DNA of 64,000 nucleotides from NCBI RefSeq assembly GCF_003703835.1, contig NZ_RDQR01000003.1, positions 1-64,000 on the forward strand, written 5' to 3'. A program made the position numbers and the translations under genes. Source of the DNA: Auritidibacter ignavus (lineage in GTDB: Bacteria > Actinomycetota > Actinomycetes > Actinomycetales > Micrococcaceae). Positions 62,608-64,000 of the stretch are shown here, piece by piece. How positions within the stretch are numbered: the first letter of the stretch is position 1; the number at the start of each line of letters is the position of its first letter. Below the pieces are notes generated by a model that did not search any database, had not been told where the DNA came from, and worked only from the letters and a program-made list of their open reading frames with translations.

Positions 62608-63478
62608 CGTGTTGGGGTCGTATTCGTCGTTGCGGAAGGTTATTAGTGACGCTGCGATGGATGACCTGGACTCGTTGATGGTGTCGGTGTTGCCGGAGTC
62701 GCCACGTGTGCAGCGTGAGGCGTTGCGGGATGTTATGCCTGATTTGGGTGACCGGTATGTTGGTGCGACGTCGATGGTGGCAGCTGAGTTTTTTGATGAG
62801 CTGATGTCGTTGCAGGATGTGGCGAAACCGGTTCGTGCTGACACGTTGCTCGTGGAGGACCCGAACCGGTGGCGGTCGTTGGTGGATTGGTCTGCTGCTG
62901 ATTACGTGTTTGAGCGGCTGGGTGCTGATGCGGTGTTTTCCCGTCTTGCGGGCGGGTTGACGAAGATACTCACGGAAGCTGCGGCGGACACGATGATCGG
63001 GAACGCTGAACAACAACTCGATAACTTCTATAGCGCGCAGCGTGTCCCACAACCTGGCTGCTGTGCATTTTGCAGCATGTTGGCGTCTCGTGGTGCTGTT
63101 TATACTGAGCGGTCGGCTACTGGCGTTGTGGGGCGGGGTACGCCTATTGGGTCGCACCGGTTGGCGAAAGGGATTCGTCCTCGTGGATCACGGAAACTTG
63201 GTGAGCAGTTCCACGATTACTGTCGTTGTGAGGTTGTGATCCTGACCCAGGACAACCAGGCTGAGCTTTTGGCGATCCAAGAACAGCATCTCGCAGCGTA
63301 TGAGAATGCCGCTCAGAACGCAGACGAGGGCAGGTCGTTGGCATGGAAAGAGACCACGCTGAAAGACGGCACGACGAAGCGGACGCATCACTGGGTGAAA
63401 GACGGCCAAAAACACACTGCCGCGGATAAGACCAGTGACATCCTGGCCTCGATGCGCGCCGAACTCGGTATCAAATAG
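62585..63478 (+). CDS. MuF-like minor capsid protein
   Basis: A 297-residue protein overlapping the portal end by 23 bases. The MuF/gp7-like middle has QPGCCAFCSMLASRGAVYT and FHDYCRCEVV, the Cys/His pattern of this family. The C-terminal part (LKDGTTKRTHHWVKDGQKHTAADK) is a short acidic/basic tail. Function in head morphogenesis by family. Normal place between portal and scaffold. Confidence 0.85.
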   Translation: MLMMIPSSVLGSYSSLRKVISDAAMDDLDSLMVSVLPESPRVQREALRDVMPDLGDRYVGATSMVAAEFFDELMSLQDVAKPVRADTLLVEDPNRWRSLVDWSAADYVFERLGADAVFSRLAGGLTKILTEAAADTMIGNAEQQLDNFYSAQRVPQPGCCAFCSMLASRGAVYTERSATGVVGRGTPIGSHRLAKGIRPRGSRKLGEQFHDYCRCEVVILTQDNQAELLAIQEQHLAAYENAAQNADEGRSLAWKETTLKDGTTKRTHHWVKDGQKHTAADKTSDILASMRAELGIK

Positions 63479-63572
63479 ATCTTCCAGTGGACTCCCGCTG
63501 GTGAACGGCACCCGACCGTTATTTCGGGGTTTATCAATGCTGACGAGCTACGGAGAAAGGGTGTGATCAGCG

Positions 63573-64000
63573 TTGTCTGAAAACACTGGGAAGAACACCG
63601 CAGAAGCGGGAGAACAGCAACCAAACCAAGAGCAGACTGAGTCTACGTTCTCGCAGGAGGACGTGAACCGGATTGTTCAGGAACGGTTGCAACGAGAGAG
63701 AGACAAGTTTGCTGACTATGAGGATCTGAAGGCCGCTGCCCAGCGTGCTCAGGAACTTGAATCAGAGAACCAATCATTAGCAGATCGGGTAGCCGAGTTT
63801 GAGGCCAAGGAAGAGCAATCCAAGTTGATTGCTGAGGTGTCTGAAGCGACTGGTGTACCGGCTAATGCTTTGCGTGGCACGACCAAAGATGAGTTGGAAG
63901 CTCACGCGGAAGTGCTGAAGTCTCTTGTGCAATCCACTGGCCCTGTGATTCCCGGCCAGGAGAAAAGACCAAACAACGTTGAGGATAGCGAAGAGCGGAA
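63573..64000 (+). CDS. Scaffold protein, cut by the window end
   Basis: An open frame from a TTG at 63573 (GGAGAAAGG upstream) to the window end, at least 142 residues. It is acidic and helical (RIVQERLQRERDKFADYEDLKAAAQRAQELESENQSLADRVAEF, then EATGVPANALRGTTKDELEAHAEVLKS), the pattern of DUF4355-like phage scaffolds. Continues past 64000. Confidence 0.8.
   Translation, partial: MSENTGKNTAEAGEQQPNQEQTESTFSQEDVNRIVQERLQRERDKFADYEDLKAAAQRAQELESENQSLADRVAEFEAKEEQSKLIAEVSEATGVPANALRGTTKDELEAHAEVLKSLVQSTGPVIPGQEKRPNNVEDSEER

Larger units (their letters stand above)
42884..64000. mobile_element. Prophage of a tailed phage (left part)
   Basis: From the tRNA junction to the window end the genes follow the standard temperate order: integrase, ImmA-like peptidase, repressor, Cro, early genes, recombination, replication, HNH, terminase, portal, MuF-like and scaffold. 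It contains IS debris (56819-57265) and one complete IS481 element (58348-59406). The early region is intact in reading frame except for a possibly decayed stretch at 55906-56021. The right end and most structural genes lie beyond 64000. Confidence 0.92.

Overview
The window is a high-G+C actinobacterial chromosome fragment. The order of its core genes (rimP-nusA-ylxR-infB-rbfA-truB-ribF, rpsO-pnp-M16 peptidase-dapB, rpsB-tsf-pyrH-frr-cdsA-rseP-proS) is that of Micrococcales and related Actinomycetota. A halotolerant Micrococcaceae-like host is my inference; the sequence alone does not fix the genus.

Region 1 (1-42883) is host chromosome, read almost entirely on the minus strand. It opens with the right end of an insertion sequence (1-127) and a solitary ectoine synthase gene (ectC). 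RNase J, dapA and dapB (lysine/peptidoglycan precursor synthesis), an alanine-type sodium symporter, an M16 peptidase, a decayed ATP-grasp gene, pnp and rpsO follow. After two transporters, one with a probable frameshift, comes the translation/transcription operon rimP to ribF. Then come proS, a tandem pair of paralogous lipoproteins, a GNAT protein, rseP, a DivIVA-like protein, cdsA, frr, pyrH, tsf and rpsB. The usual isoprenoid genes dxr and ispG are not found around rseP. A two-component system with an acidic-tailed membrane protein, an M23 peptidase and a GT4 glycosyltransferase close the host segment.

Region 2 (42884-64000, continuing past the window) is a tailed-phage prophage integrated at the 3' end of a CAT-anticodon tRNA gene; only the 3' half of the tRNA is at this junction. 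The leftward lysogeny block holds a tyrosine integrase, an ImmA-like peptidase, a DUF3800 protein and the HTH repressor. A compact structured RNA candidate lies tail-to-tail with the DUF3800 gene. The rightward block has a Cro-like regulator, small early genes, an antirepressor, a recombination cassette (PD-(D/E)XK nuclease, unknown protein, SSB), dUTPase, RusA-type resolvase, a replication initiator and a DnaB-like helicase. The late genes begin with HNH endonuclease, terminase small and large subunits, portal, a MuF-like protein and scaffold (cut by the window edge).

The prophage carries insertion-sequence debris. An ISL3 remnant is fused to the right end of the same unidentified IS that stands at position 1 (127 bases identical by eye). 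A complete IS481-family element sits between HNH and the small terminase, with a 6-bp target duplication that rebuilds the terminase ribosome binding site. The most interesting candidate system is the DUF3800 gene plus its small RNA, carried in the part of the prophage expected to be on during lysogeny.
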